From CAZZCN01 sp964652975 (GTDB lineage Bacteria; Bacillota; Clostridia; Saccharofermentanales; UBA5734), in contig CAZZCN010000011.1 in NCBI GenBank assembly GCA_964652975.1, positions 1 through 52,029 on the forward strand: DNA of 52,029 nucleotides, read 5' to 3'. Under the pieces are notes generated by a model. It saw nothing but the letters and a program-made list of their open reading frames with translations, made no database searches and was not told the origin of the DNA. Positions 26,335 to 33,601 of this stretch are shown here, in pieces. Within the stretch, counting starts at the first letter, position 1. Each line of letters starts with the position of its first letter. The translations under genes and the position numbers were made by a program.

Positions 26335-27381
26335 TCAAGGGTTTACAACCACTCTCAGTCCGCTGTGTCCTTCTGCAGTTTTAAATGCTTCGTTGATTTC
26401 CGAAAGAGGGAAATTATGTGTCATGAATTTTTTGACGTTTACTTTTCCACTCGCGATAAGCTCAACCGCCTTGCCGTGGTGTATCGGCATGGAACCGTGT
26501 GCGCCAGTGATTATGAGCTCCTTGTAATGTATGATGTTTGTGTCGATTGGTACGATGGACTGATCTTTTGGAAGTCCGCCGAAAAAGTTTATCCTTGCTC
26601 TGTTTTTCGCCATCAGAACAGAGTCCGACTGTGACTGCGGGGAAGGGTTGGCGGTAAAAATAACATCAGCTCCCAATCCACCAGTTTCATCCAAAACCCT
26701 CTTTATGGCGTCCTCTTCCGATGAGCATACATAGACATCTGCGACGTTTATGGATTTTGCTATCTCGAGGCGCGGTCTTGAGCGGTTGATCAAAATTATT
26801 TTTGCAGCCCCCATCATCTTTGCCACCTCGCAAAGCATCATTCCGATTGGTCCTGCGCCGATTAAAACAACGGTGTCATTGAGCTTTACCGGGGTAAGCT
26901 CCAGTGCGTTCAAAACACATGCCAGCGGTTCTGCCAAAGCGCCTTCGTCATAAGAGACGTTTTCAGGCAGTTTATGCACCGGTCCGAAATTCATGACATA
27001 TCTGTTGAGTAGCACATATTCAGCAAATCCACCTGCAAACTGATACCCCATCGCATAGTTGATCTGGCAGTTGTTACCGATGCCCGCCTCACAAAAAACG
27101 CATTCTCCGCATGGTACGTCCGCACCTATGGCAACTCTGTCGCCGGGTTTGACCTTTGTTACGTTCTTTCCTGTCTTAACAACCTCGCCGCTAATCTCAT
27201 GGCCCAGTGTCTGCGGAGCAACAACCCTGCTGTTGCCGCTGTGAAAAATCCTTATGTCCGATCCACAGACCGCACAGGATTTGACTTTTACCAGGACGCT
27301 GTTGTCATCGACTTCCGGCGTGGGTATTTCCTTCACGGTCATTTTATCTATTCCTTCGTAAACTGCTGCTTTCATACTCAT
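26335..27381 (-). CDS. Zinc-dependent polyol/sorbitol-type dehydrogenase
   Basis: A 348-residue medium-chain dehydrogenase that oxidises a secondary alcohol of a polyol to a ketose with NAD(P)+. The catalytic zinc site is formed by CAVCGSD and GHEISGEVV, and the structural zinc site by CGECVFCEAGIGNNC. The Rossmann motif is VVLIGAGPIGMM. All ligands are present. It starts MSMKAAVYEG at 27381; the third-codon ATG is an alternative. Together with the second, about equally long dehydrogenase 48 bp upstream it suggests a pathway handling two polyols or two steps of one. The exact substrate is unknown. Confidence 0.9.
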   Translation of the reverse strand: MSMKAAVYEGIDKMTVKEIPTPEVDDNSVLVKVKSCAVCGSDIRIFHSGNSRVVAPQTLGHEISGEVVKTGKNVTKVKPGDRVAIGADVPCGECVFCEAGIGNNCQINYAMGYQFAGGFAEYVLLNRYVMNFGPVHKLPENVSYDEGALAEPLACVLNALELTPVKLNDTVVLIGAGPIGMMLCEVAKMMGAAKIILINRSRPRLEIAKSINVADVYVCSSEEDAIKRVLDETGGLGADVIFTANPSPQSQSDSVLMAKNRARINFFGGLPKDQSIVPIDTNIIHYKELIITGAHGSMPIHHGKAVELIASGKVNVKKFMTHNFPLSEINEAFKTAEGHSGLRVVVNP

Positions 27382-27429
27382 TTCTTCACCATCCCCCTAT
27401 ATTGCATATGCTAAAATTTATCTTTCTCA

Positions 27430-28473
27430 CTAATTGAATTTAAACATCACCTTATTGAAGAACCCCGTTCTATCCTTCATCATTTGAAGAGGTTCTTTGT
27501 ACCCGTCCAGATTTATTCTGTGTGTTATCAAGGATTTGACATCCAAAGTACCGGTCGTCATCGCTTCAATGCTTAGCTTCCAGTCATTTTTCGGTATGTC
27601 GGTATAGCTTGAATTCCACGTTCCGCTAACTTTGAGCTGTTTACGCAACAGCTCCCAGTATGCTTTCTGAGACAACACCATTTCCTTTGCAGGATTGCCC
27701 ATTGCAACCACCCTGCCGAATGCACGACAGCATAAAAGGCACTGCTCCAGAGTTTTTGAGGCTCCGGCTCCTTCGATGCACAAGTCCGCTCCTTTTCCGT
27801 CGGTTAATTTCATAATCTCACCGACAACATCACATTCAAGAGAATTGAAAATATAAGAAAACCCAAGTTTTCTGGCAAAAGAAATCTTTTCACTGTCGAT
27901 ATCCACCAGAACAGTTTTAAAGGCACCCCAGATTCCAGCCCATCTTGCAAGCATCAGCCCTATCGGTCCAGCGCCAAAAATCACAACAGTATCCCCGGCT
28001 TCTATACCGCCCTGTCTCAACGCATGAATTGCAACCGCCGCAGGCTCGGTCATGGCAGCCTCTTCATATGACAGGCTGTCAGGTACAATGCACAGATTCC
28101 AGACAGGTACAGCGATATACTCTGCAAATCCGCCGTCACAGCGAGATCCGAAATAGTTGTAATCCTTGCACTGGGAGTATTCACCTATTTTGCATAGATC
28201 ACACTTAAAGCATGGAAGCAGTGGAAAAACAACAACTTTTTTATTCAGATATGAGCTTTCAACGCCTTTTCCCAGTTCGACAACCAACCCTGAAAATTCG
28301 TGGCCGGGTATTGTCGGAAAATTGTAGGTTCCCTTTTCGAAAATTCTTGGAATATCCGAGCCGCAGACACCGCTAGCCATGATTTTCACCAGTACTTCAC
28401 CATCATTTGGCGAAGGGTTTTTTACCTCCTCATATCTCAGGTCGTTTATTCCATATAGATTTAAAGCTTTCAT
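27430..28473 (-). CDS. Zinc-dependent dehydrogenase, galactitol-1-phosphate 5-dehydrogenase-like
   Basis: A 347-residue medium-chain zinc dehydrogenase. Its N-terminus, MKALNLYGINDLRYEEV, and the segment CGSDIPRIFEKGTYNFPTIPGHE resemble GatD-type galactitol-1-phosphate dehydrogenases. The structural zinc cysteines are in CFKCDLCKIGEYSQC and the cofactor motif is VVIFGAGPIGLM. There is no phosphotransferase transporter nearby to deliver a phosphorylated polyol, so free-polyol oxidation remains possible. AGAGGT lies 7 nt before the ATG, and a 16-bp perfect palindrome lies 24-39 nt upstream. Confidence 0.88.
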   Translation of the reverse strand: MKALNLYGINDLRYEEVKNPSPNDGEVLVKIMASGVCGSDIPRIFEKGTYNFPTIPGHEFSGLVVELGKGVESSYLNKKVVVFPLLPCFKCDLCKIGEYSQCKDYNYFGSRCDGGFAEYIAVPVWNLCIVPDSLSYEEAAMTEPAAVAIHALRQGGIEAGDTVVIFGAGPIGLMLARWAGIWGAFKTVLVDIDSEKISFARKLGFSYIFNSLECDVVGEIMKLTDGKGADLCIEGAGASKTLEQCLLCCRAFGRVVAMGNPAKEMVLSQKAYWELLRKQLKVSGTWNSSYTDIPKNDWKLSIEAMTTGTLDVKSLITHRINLDGYKEPLQMMKDRTGFFNKVMFKFN

Positions 28474-28496
28474 CTATTTTTACCTCTCGATTTTAT

Positions 28497-28512
28497 CTAT
28501 GGTTAACCATAG
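28497..28512. promoter_or_regulatory. 16-bp perfect palindrome CTATGGTTAACCATAG (candidate operator)
   Basis: A perfect 8+8 inverted repeat just upstream of the GatD-like gene. The core GGTTAACC recurs in a second 16-bp palindrome at 30512-30527. The length and position suit a LacI- or GntR-type dimer. None of the regulators in the window is obviously of those families. Confidence 0.5.
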
Positions 28513-28613
28513 CAAACTCAGTAATGTAATATAATTTATAATCTAGAAAATTGTTTGCCGAAAGAGTTTTGACAGCAAATATGTTATACAACTTATTTCA
28601 AAACGCTATATCG

Positions 28614-29510
28614 TCAGTCTTTTACAAATCTTCTCCAGTAATCAACAGAGGCCTTTGTATCTGCGACTATATTAAAATCTGTGTCCCAATGTTCTCTGTG
28701 ACCTATCTCGAAAGTAAGAATTGTCTCCTCGCAACCGCTTTTCTCTAAAGACTCTAAAACCTTCTCTGCCGTGATTATTCCCAGTCTGTTGTACTCTTCG
28801 GTAAATGGCCAGTGATTGGATTTATGCAGCACAGTCTGTTGCAAATGGACAATCGGCGAATCTTTCCCCAGTTTCTCGAGCCATGGGTACGGGTCTCTCT
28901 GCTCCGGATGCGGTGCATGACCGATATCAAGGCAGATTTTCATCGGAACGCCGCAGTTCTCATTGACCCTGTCCATGAGGTACCTGCTGTCTTCAATTGT
29001 ATTTCCCATCTCTCTTGGTACCGACATCGGCTCGAATATAATGCTGTCGTAATTCAAGTCCTTAGCAAAAAACGAAAGCTCCTGCCACCCCTTGATTCCT
29101 TCATTTAAAATATATTCCCTGAGCCTCGGATCATCATAGGTTGCAAAAGTCATGATTCCAAAATGCGAACCGCCTGTCTTTGCACCAAGCTTTGCACCAA
29201 TCAGGTAAAGTTTTTTGAACCAGTCCAGATATATTTTGCGCGCTTCCATGTCAGGATGCATCAAATGGTTGATTCTAGTGTAGGCGCTTGTAAACCATGA
29301 ATCTATGTCAAAATTGTATTTTTGCTTTGCAGCCAGAACCTTTTCGTTATAGCTGTCAACATAATATTCAGGTAAAAATGGATTTATCAGATCGGCTACA
29401 AACTGAACAGAACGCAGCTCAAACTCCTCTCCTACAAGTCTTCCCCATACTTCAGGTTCCATGTACCGGTTGATTGCAAATCCCAGGTTGATGCCAAGTT
29501 TAGTTTTCAT
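28614..29510 (-). CDS. Sugar phosphate isomerase/epimerase (xylose-isomerase-like TIM barrel)
   Basis: A 298-residue TIM-barrel protein of the xylose isomerase/endonuclease IV superfamily. It begins MKTKLGINLGFAINRY. Candidate metal ligands are Glu in SIIFEPMS, Asp and His in KICLDIGHAPH, His in VHLQQT and Glu in LTFEIGHRE. Relatives isomerise or epimerise keto-sugars, including tetrulose phosphates. I chose the ATG at 29510 because GGAG lies 7 nt upstream; an ATG four codons earlier overlaps that site. It is the first gene of the minus-strand cluster and divergent from a DeoR regulator. Confidence 0.85.
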   Translation of the reverse strand: MKTKLGINLGFAINRYMEPEVWGRLVGEEFELRSVQFVADLINPFLPEYYVDSYNEKVLAAKQKYNFDIDSWFTSAYTRINHLMHPDMEARKIYLDWFKKLYLIGAKLGAKTGGSHFGIMTFATYDDPRLREYILNEGIKGWQELSFFAKDLNYDSIIFEPMSVPREMGNTIEDSRYLMDRVNENCGVPMKICLDIGHAPHPEQRDPYPWLEKLGKDSPIVHLQQTVLHKSNHWPFTEEYNRLGIITAEKVLESLEKSGCEETILTFEIGHREHWDTDFNIVADTKASVDYWRRFVKD

Positions 29511-29550
29511 ATTTTTCTCCATCTACTAAATATTTTCTTGCATAATCAGT

Positions 29551-29616
29551 CATTGTTTGATATTTTAATAATATAATATTTGCACATTGTTTGATATATG
29601 TGGCGTCAATGTTGAC
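29551..29616. promoter_or_regulatory. Operator-like repeats in the divergent deoR/sugar-cluster promoter region
   Basis: CATTGTTTGATAT occurs exactly twice (29551-29563 and 29585-29597), 34 bp apart. It is followed by the inverted repeat GTCAA-TG-TTGAC (29605-29616). They lie between the divergent TIM-barrel and DeoR genes, the natural place for sites bound by the adjacent DeoR protein. Confidence 0.5.
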
Positions 29617-29674
29617 AAACGCGCATATACATCACTCACACTACGCATCTCCACGCACAATAAGGAAATAAATT

Positions 29675-30433
29675 ATGTTGAGTATAGAAAGAATCCATGA
29701 GATAACACAGGAGCTTAAATCCAAAAACGCAGTAACCGTAAGAGAGCTGGCGGCCAAGCACTACACCAGCGAGTCCACTATAAGACGCGACCTTGCCAAG
29801 CTTGAGAAGATGGGCATTGTGAAAAAGTCATATGGTGGGGCGATTCTTATAGATAGCGCCAATTCGGAAATACCCTTGTTGGTTCGAGAAAACGAGCAGC
29901 GAAGCGCCAAAGACATGATTGCCCATCATTGCTTACCACTAATAGAAAACGGCAATGTTATTTTTTTGGATTCGAGCAGCACTTCTTTACATGTAGTACC
30001 TTATTTAAAAGGCTTTGAGCGTTTGACAATAATCACCAACGGAGCCAAGACCGCGCTCGAATGCGGTAGTTTGCTAAATGCCAGGGTGTACAGCACCGGT
30101 GGTCTTTTGAGGGAAAATTCCCTTTCATACATAGGGGAAAGCGCTAAAAGAAGCATTAAGGATTACTTTACCGATATCTTGTTTTTTTCTTGTCGAGCTT
30201 TATCCATGGAAAAAGGGCTCACTGACATCAGCGACGACGAAGCCCAGCTTCGAAAGCTTATGATTGCAAACGCCAAAAGCAAAGTATTGCTTATGGACAG
30301 CAGCAAGTTCGACAAAATATCATTTTGCAGTATCTGCCCTTTACCGGAAATAGATATCCTTATTACTGACAAGGATCCTGGGTTAGAATGGACCGCATAT
30401 CTAAAAAACAACAATGTCCGGCTAATTTATTAG
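29675..30433 (+). CDS. DeoR-family transcriptional regulator
   Basis: A 252-residue sugar-phosphate-responsive repressor. The N-terminal winged HTH spans residues 1-57 (VRELAAKHYTSESTIRRDL). The C-terminal sensor domain has the family signatures LDSSSTSLH, ITNGAKTALE, STGGLLRENSLSYIG and LLMDSSKFDK, which bind a sugar phosphate. It is divergent from the five-gene sugar cluster, which it most likely controls. AAGGA lies 8 nt before the ATG. Confidence 0.93.
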   Translation: MLSIERIHEITQELKSKNAVTVRELAAKHYTSESTIRRDLAKLEKMGIVKKSYGGAILIDSANSEIPLLVRENEQRSAKDMIAHHCLPLIENGNVIFLDSSSTSLHVVPYLKGFERLTIITNGAKTALECGSLLNARVYSTGGLLRENSLSYIGESAKRSIKDYFTDILFFSCRALSMEKGLTDISDDEAQLRKLMIANAKSKVLLMDSSKFDKISFCSICPLPEIDILITDKDPGLEWTAYLKNNNVRLIY

Positions 30434-30511
30434 AATTGTTAGAGTTTTCACATTTCAGAATTATAAGAATTATAAGAATTGTTATGGTTAGTTGGATTTT
30501 TCATCTTTTTG

Positions 30512-30527
30512 ATGAGGTTAACCTCAT
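30512..30527. repeat. 16-bp perfect palindrome ATGAGGTTAACCTCAT
   Basis: A perfect inverted repeat between the convergent DeoR and AraC genes. It has no T-run on either strand, so it is not an obvious terminator. It shares the core GGTTAACC with the palindrome at 28497-28512. Confidence 0.45.
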
Positions 30528-30543
30528 GAATAAATCTCAAAAC

Positions 30544-31380
30544 TTAACCCTGAGCTTGTTCATCTGAAATTTTGTATTGCTTGGGCGTTATTTTTTTGTA
30601 TTTTTTGAAAGTTCGTATGTAGGCGTTTACATCATAAAATCCACTCATGACAGCAGTTGATGTAACAGTGTTGCCTAGAGCCAGAAATTTGATTGATTTG
30701 TTGACGCGATAAAAATTCAAATATTGTTTGAAAGGCATTCCGGTGGCCTTTTTAAAAATTCTCATGAAATGCACCGTGCTTAAGTTTGCATACTTTGCAA
30801 TTTTTTTCACAGTGATTTCATTGTCGTAATTTTTTTCTATGTATTCAAAAAGTTTAAAAATTATCTCCTTGTTTGCTCCGGCTTGATTGAGTCGAACAGG
30901 TAACACATTGATATTTCTTATTATCAATGAATAAAATTGCATCAAGTTAGATTTTACCTCATATTCAAACCCCGTCTCTAAACGCTCCATTTCAAATGCC
31001 ACCTTGTCTATTATCTGGTGTAATTCGTCGTAAATGCTATCGCTTTTGTGAAAGCAGTCTTTGAACCCAAGGTTTTGCAGAATCTCAACGTTGTATATCT
31101 CATCAAATAAGAATTGCAAAACCACTATCTTGCACTCTTCATTTCTGTTGGAATAGGTGGAGTGGATCTGGTTACCCCAGATGATTACAATGTCCTCTTT
31201 AATAATAGGGAAAATATTGTCATCGATCTGCTGACTGGCACTCCCTTCTAAAACCAGCAAAATTTCTATGATGTTATGCCAGTGTGGATGACTGGCAATG
31301 GTTCCCATATCGCTGGCAGATACTGTAAAATACTTAACAGGTAATTTTTGTATGAATATGTCTTCTTTGAATGCATCCAT
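30544..31380 (-). CDS. AraC-family transcriptional regulator with cupin sensor
   Basis: A 278-residue regulator with an N-terminal cupin-like ligand-binding domain (HPHWHNIIEILLVLEG, residues about 30-50). Two helix-turn-helix motifs are at the C-terminus: VKKIAKYANLSTVHFMRIFKK, then the family signature GFYDVNAYIRTFKKYKKITPKQYK. It is divergent from the UroD-like gene (126-bp gap), its probable target. AGGAG lies 7 nt before the ATG. The effector is unknown. Confidence 0.93.
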   Translation of the reverse strand: MDAFKEDIFIQKLPVKYFTVSASDMGTIASHPHWHNIIEILLVLEGSASQQIDDNIFPIIKEDIVIIWGNQIHSTYSNRNEECKIVVLQFLFDEIYNVEILQNLGFKDCFHKSDSIYDELHQIIDKVAFEMERLETGFEYEVKSNLMQFYSLIIRNINVLPVRLNQAGANKEIIFKLFEYIEKNYDNEITVKKIAKYANLSTVHFMRIFKKATGMPFKQYLNFYRVNKSIKFLALGNTVTSTAVMSGFYDVNAYIRTFKKYKKITPKQYKISDEQAQG

Positions 31381-31506
31381 TATGCTTCTCCTAAAATGAT
31401 ATTATTTGCATACTTTTAGATAATATTTAAGTACAATTTGATATTGATATATGCTTTAATTATGCCATATTAGTAATATATGTCAATAATTAGGAGGTAT
31501 ATTTAT

Positions 31507-32562
31507 ATGATACATTTTGATGATTTATCTAACTTTCCCAAAATGCCCGCAAGACAGCCTGACTTTAACAATATACTAAGCATACTTAAAAAGGAAAAGC
31601 CTCGTGAAAATACTCTTTTTGAATTTTTCCTTAACAGACAGCTTGAGCAAAGACTATCCGGTATAGAAAAAGATCCCTCTACATTCGAAGAGGACGTGAT
31701 TTGCAAAATCAAGGCTTTTCATAATGCAGGATATGACTACGTGACAATACATTCAAGTGAATTTTCCTTCAAGCATTCCGATAATAATCACGGAGAGAAA
31801 AGCATCAGTGTAAATGAAGGTTCCATAATACAAGATGAAGAGAGTTATCTTGCCTACAAATGGGAAAATCCAAAGGATTACGACAAGGGACAGATTGAGC
31901 AGCTTCAAAAGCATCTGCCCGAAGGAATGAAATTCATTGTATATGGCCCTGGCGGAGTTCTCGAAAATGTTATGGCTTTGACCGGTTATGATAATTTATG
32001 CTATATGTTGGCTGAGGACGAAGCTTTACTGGAAGAAATTTTCATGCAGGTGGGAACCAGGATGCTTGAATATTACCGCACAGTTGTTGACTATGAAAGC
32101 GTGGGAGCTATAATTTCCAACGATGACTGGGGCTTTAATACGCAGACAATGCTTGCTCCGGATGATATGCGAAAATATGTGTTCAAGTGGCACAGCAAAA
32201 TAACAGACCTCGTACACAAAGCTGGTAAGCCGGTCATTCTTCACTCATGCGGGCAGCTCGAAAAAGTCTATGATGACATTATTTTTGATATGAATTATGA
32301 TGGCAAGCACTCATATGAAGACAATATACTCCCGGTTGAGGATGCATATGAACTGCTGCAGGGGAGGTTGGCTGTTCTGGGCGGAATGGATCTGGACTTT
32401 GTTTGCAGGGCGGATCCTAAGGATGTATACGCCAGATCCTGTAAAATGCTGGAGCGGTCCGTCAGGGGCGGATACGCCTTGGGAACAGGCAACAGCGTGC
32501 CTGATTATGTTCCTCATGACAATTATTTCGCTATGATTGCAGCGGTGAATTATAATCGCTAG
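31507..32562 (+). CDS. Uroporphyrinogen decarboxylase-fold protein (probable methyltransferase-type)
   Basis: A 351-residue TIM-barrel protein of the UroD superfamily. Many anaerobe members of this superfamily are corrinoid- or zinc-dependent methyltransferases rather than heme enzymes. Visible features are ISNDDWGFNTQTMLAPDD, a HSCGQLEK segment (zinc-type His/Cys) and GGMDLDFVCR. The N-terminus lacks the arginine-rich substrate motif of true UroD, and no heme genes are near. I chose the ATG at 31507, which has AGGAGG 9 nt upstream, over one nine codons earlier. AraC divergence and the sugar neighbourhood suggest a catabolic role. Confidence 0.78.
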   Translation: MIHFDDLSNFPKMPARQPDFNNILSILKKEKPRENTLFEFFLNRQLEQRLSGIEKDPSTFEEDVICKIKAFHNAGYDYVTIHSSEFSFKHSDNNHGEKSISVNEGSIIQDEESYLAYKWENPKDYDKGQIEQLQKHLPEGMKFIVYGPGGVLENVMALTGYDNLCYMLAEDEALLEEIFMQVGTRMLEYYRTVVDYESVGAIISNDDWGFNTQTMLAPDDMRKYVFKWHSKITDLVHKAGKPVILHSCGQLEKVYDDIIFDMNYDGKHSYEDNILPVEDAYELLQGRLAVLGGMDLDFVCRADPKDVYARSCKMLERSVRGGYALGTGNSVPDYVPHDNYFAMIAAVNYNR

Positions 32563-32659
32563 TGGATTCCCCTCCGCCATTTTATTTTTTCTTGTATTCG
32601 CTTTTGTATTGAGTTATATTGTATAGCAGACTGATTCGTGTCGAAGGCGGGATGCAAAG

Positions 32660-33589
32660 TTGAAAAACAAATTATTATTAGGGCATTTTCTAGCTTTGAT
32701 ATGCATAATTTTCTGGGGGACGACCTTTGTATCAACAAAGGTTTTGTTAAATCACCTGATGCCTATCGAAATAATGCTATACAGGTTTGTATTGGGATAC
32801 ATTGTCCTTTTTTTGATAAAGCCTGAGTTTAAGCGAATAAAGTCATGGAAAGATGAATTTTTACTCTTCTGTGCCGGTGTTTTTGGGATAGCCGTTTATT
32901 TTCTTTTTGAAAATCTTGCTCTCAACATCTCTACTGCATCAAATGTAGGTTTATTGATATCCTTCTCACCTGTTTCGACAGCAATCCTGGCTCATTTTTT
33001 GACTAAAGACGAGAAATTCGCCAAAAATCTATTATTCGGTTTTATAATTGCAATTACAGGGATATTCTTTATTTTGTTCAACGGAAATTTTGTGTTGAAG
33101 CTCAATCCTCTAGGCGATATTTTCGCATTACTTGCCGGTATAACATGGTCGTTTTATCTTATAACTCTTAAAAGAATCGGCAATGATTACGGCTATGTGT
33201 ACTTAACACGAAAAATATTTTTCTATGGAATACTGGCTTCACTTCCGATTGTTGCTATAACAAAGCCGGAGTTTTCGGTTGCTAAGCTTCTGCTGCCTAT
33301 GGTATGGCCAAACGTTTTGTTCCTTGGACTTGTTGCCTCGGCTTTATGCTATTTTATGTGGAATGTCGCCTTGCATATACTTGGAACAGTTAGAGTAAGC
33401 AGCTATATCTATCTGCTTCCACTGGTCTCAATGTTGACGTCTGCTATATTGCTTAAAGAAAAAATAACTGTATTCATGGTACTTGGTTCACTTCTGATTC
33501 TAACAGGGACCTACATATCCGAAAACGGTTTCAAATTGCCTGTTAAGAAAATAAAATCAGACCCGAACATAATTAATACAAATTCATGA
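32660..33589 (+). CDS. EamA/DMT-family transporter
   Basis: A 309-residue inner-membrane carrier with about ten hydrophobic segments arranged as two EamA repeats. The first repeat begins LALICIIFWGTTFVSTKVLL and the second is around LGDIFALLAGITWSFYLITLKR. Relatives export amino acids or metabolites, or import sugars. The start appears to be TTG at 32660, with AAGGCGG about 9 nt upstream; later starts would cut the first membrane segment. It lies 97 bp after the UroD-like gene and may share its transcript. It is the only transporter next to the sugar cluster. Confidence 0.85.
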   Translation: MKNKLLLGHFLALICIIFWGTTFVSTKVLLNHLMPIEIMLYRFVLGYIVLFLIKPEFKRIKSWKDEFLLFCAGVFGIAVYFLFENLALNISTASNVGLLISFSPVSTAILAHFLTKDEKFAKNLLFGFIIAITGIFFILFNGNFVLKLNPLGDIFALLAGITWSFYLITLKRIGNDYGYVYLTRKIFFYGILASLPIVAITKPEFSVAKLLLPMVWPNVLFLGLVASALCYFMWNVALHILGTVRVSSYIYLLPLVSMLTSAILLKEKITVFMVLGSLLILTGTYISENGFKLPVKKIKSDPNIINTNS

Positions 33590-33601
33590 AACATAAATCT
33601 G

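Noticed and set aside
30434..30543. Terminator function for the palindrome between DeoR and AraC
   Set aside because: No T-run follows the 16-bp palindrome on either strand; it was kept only as a repeat/operator candidate.
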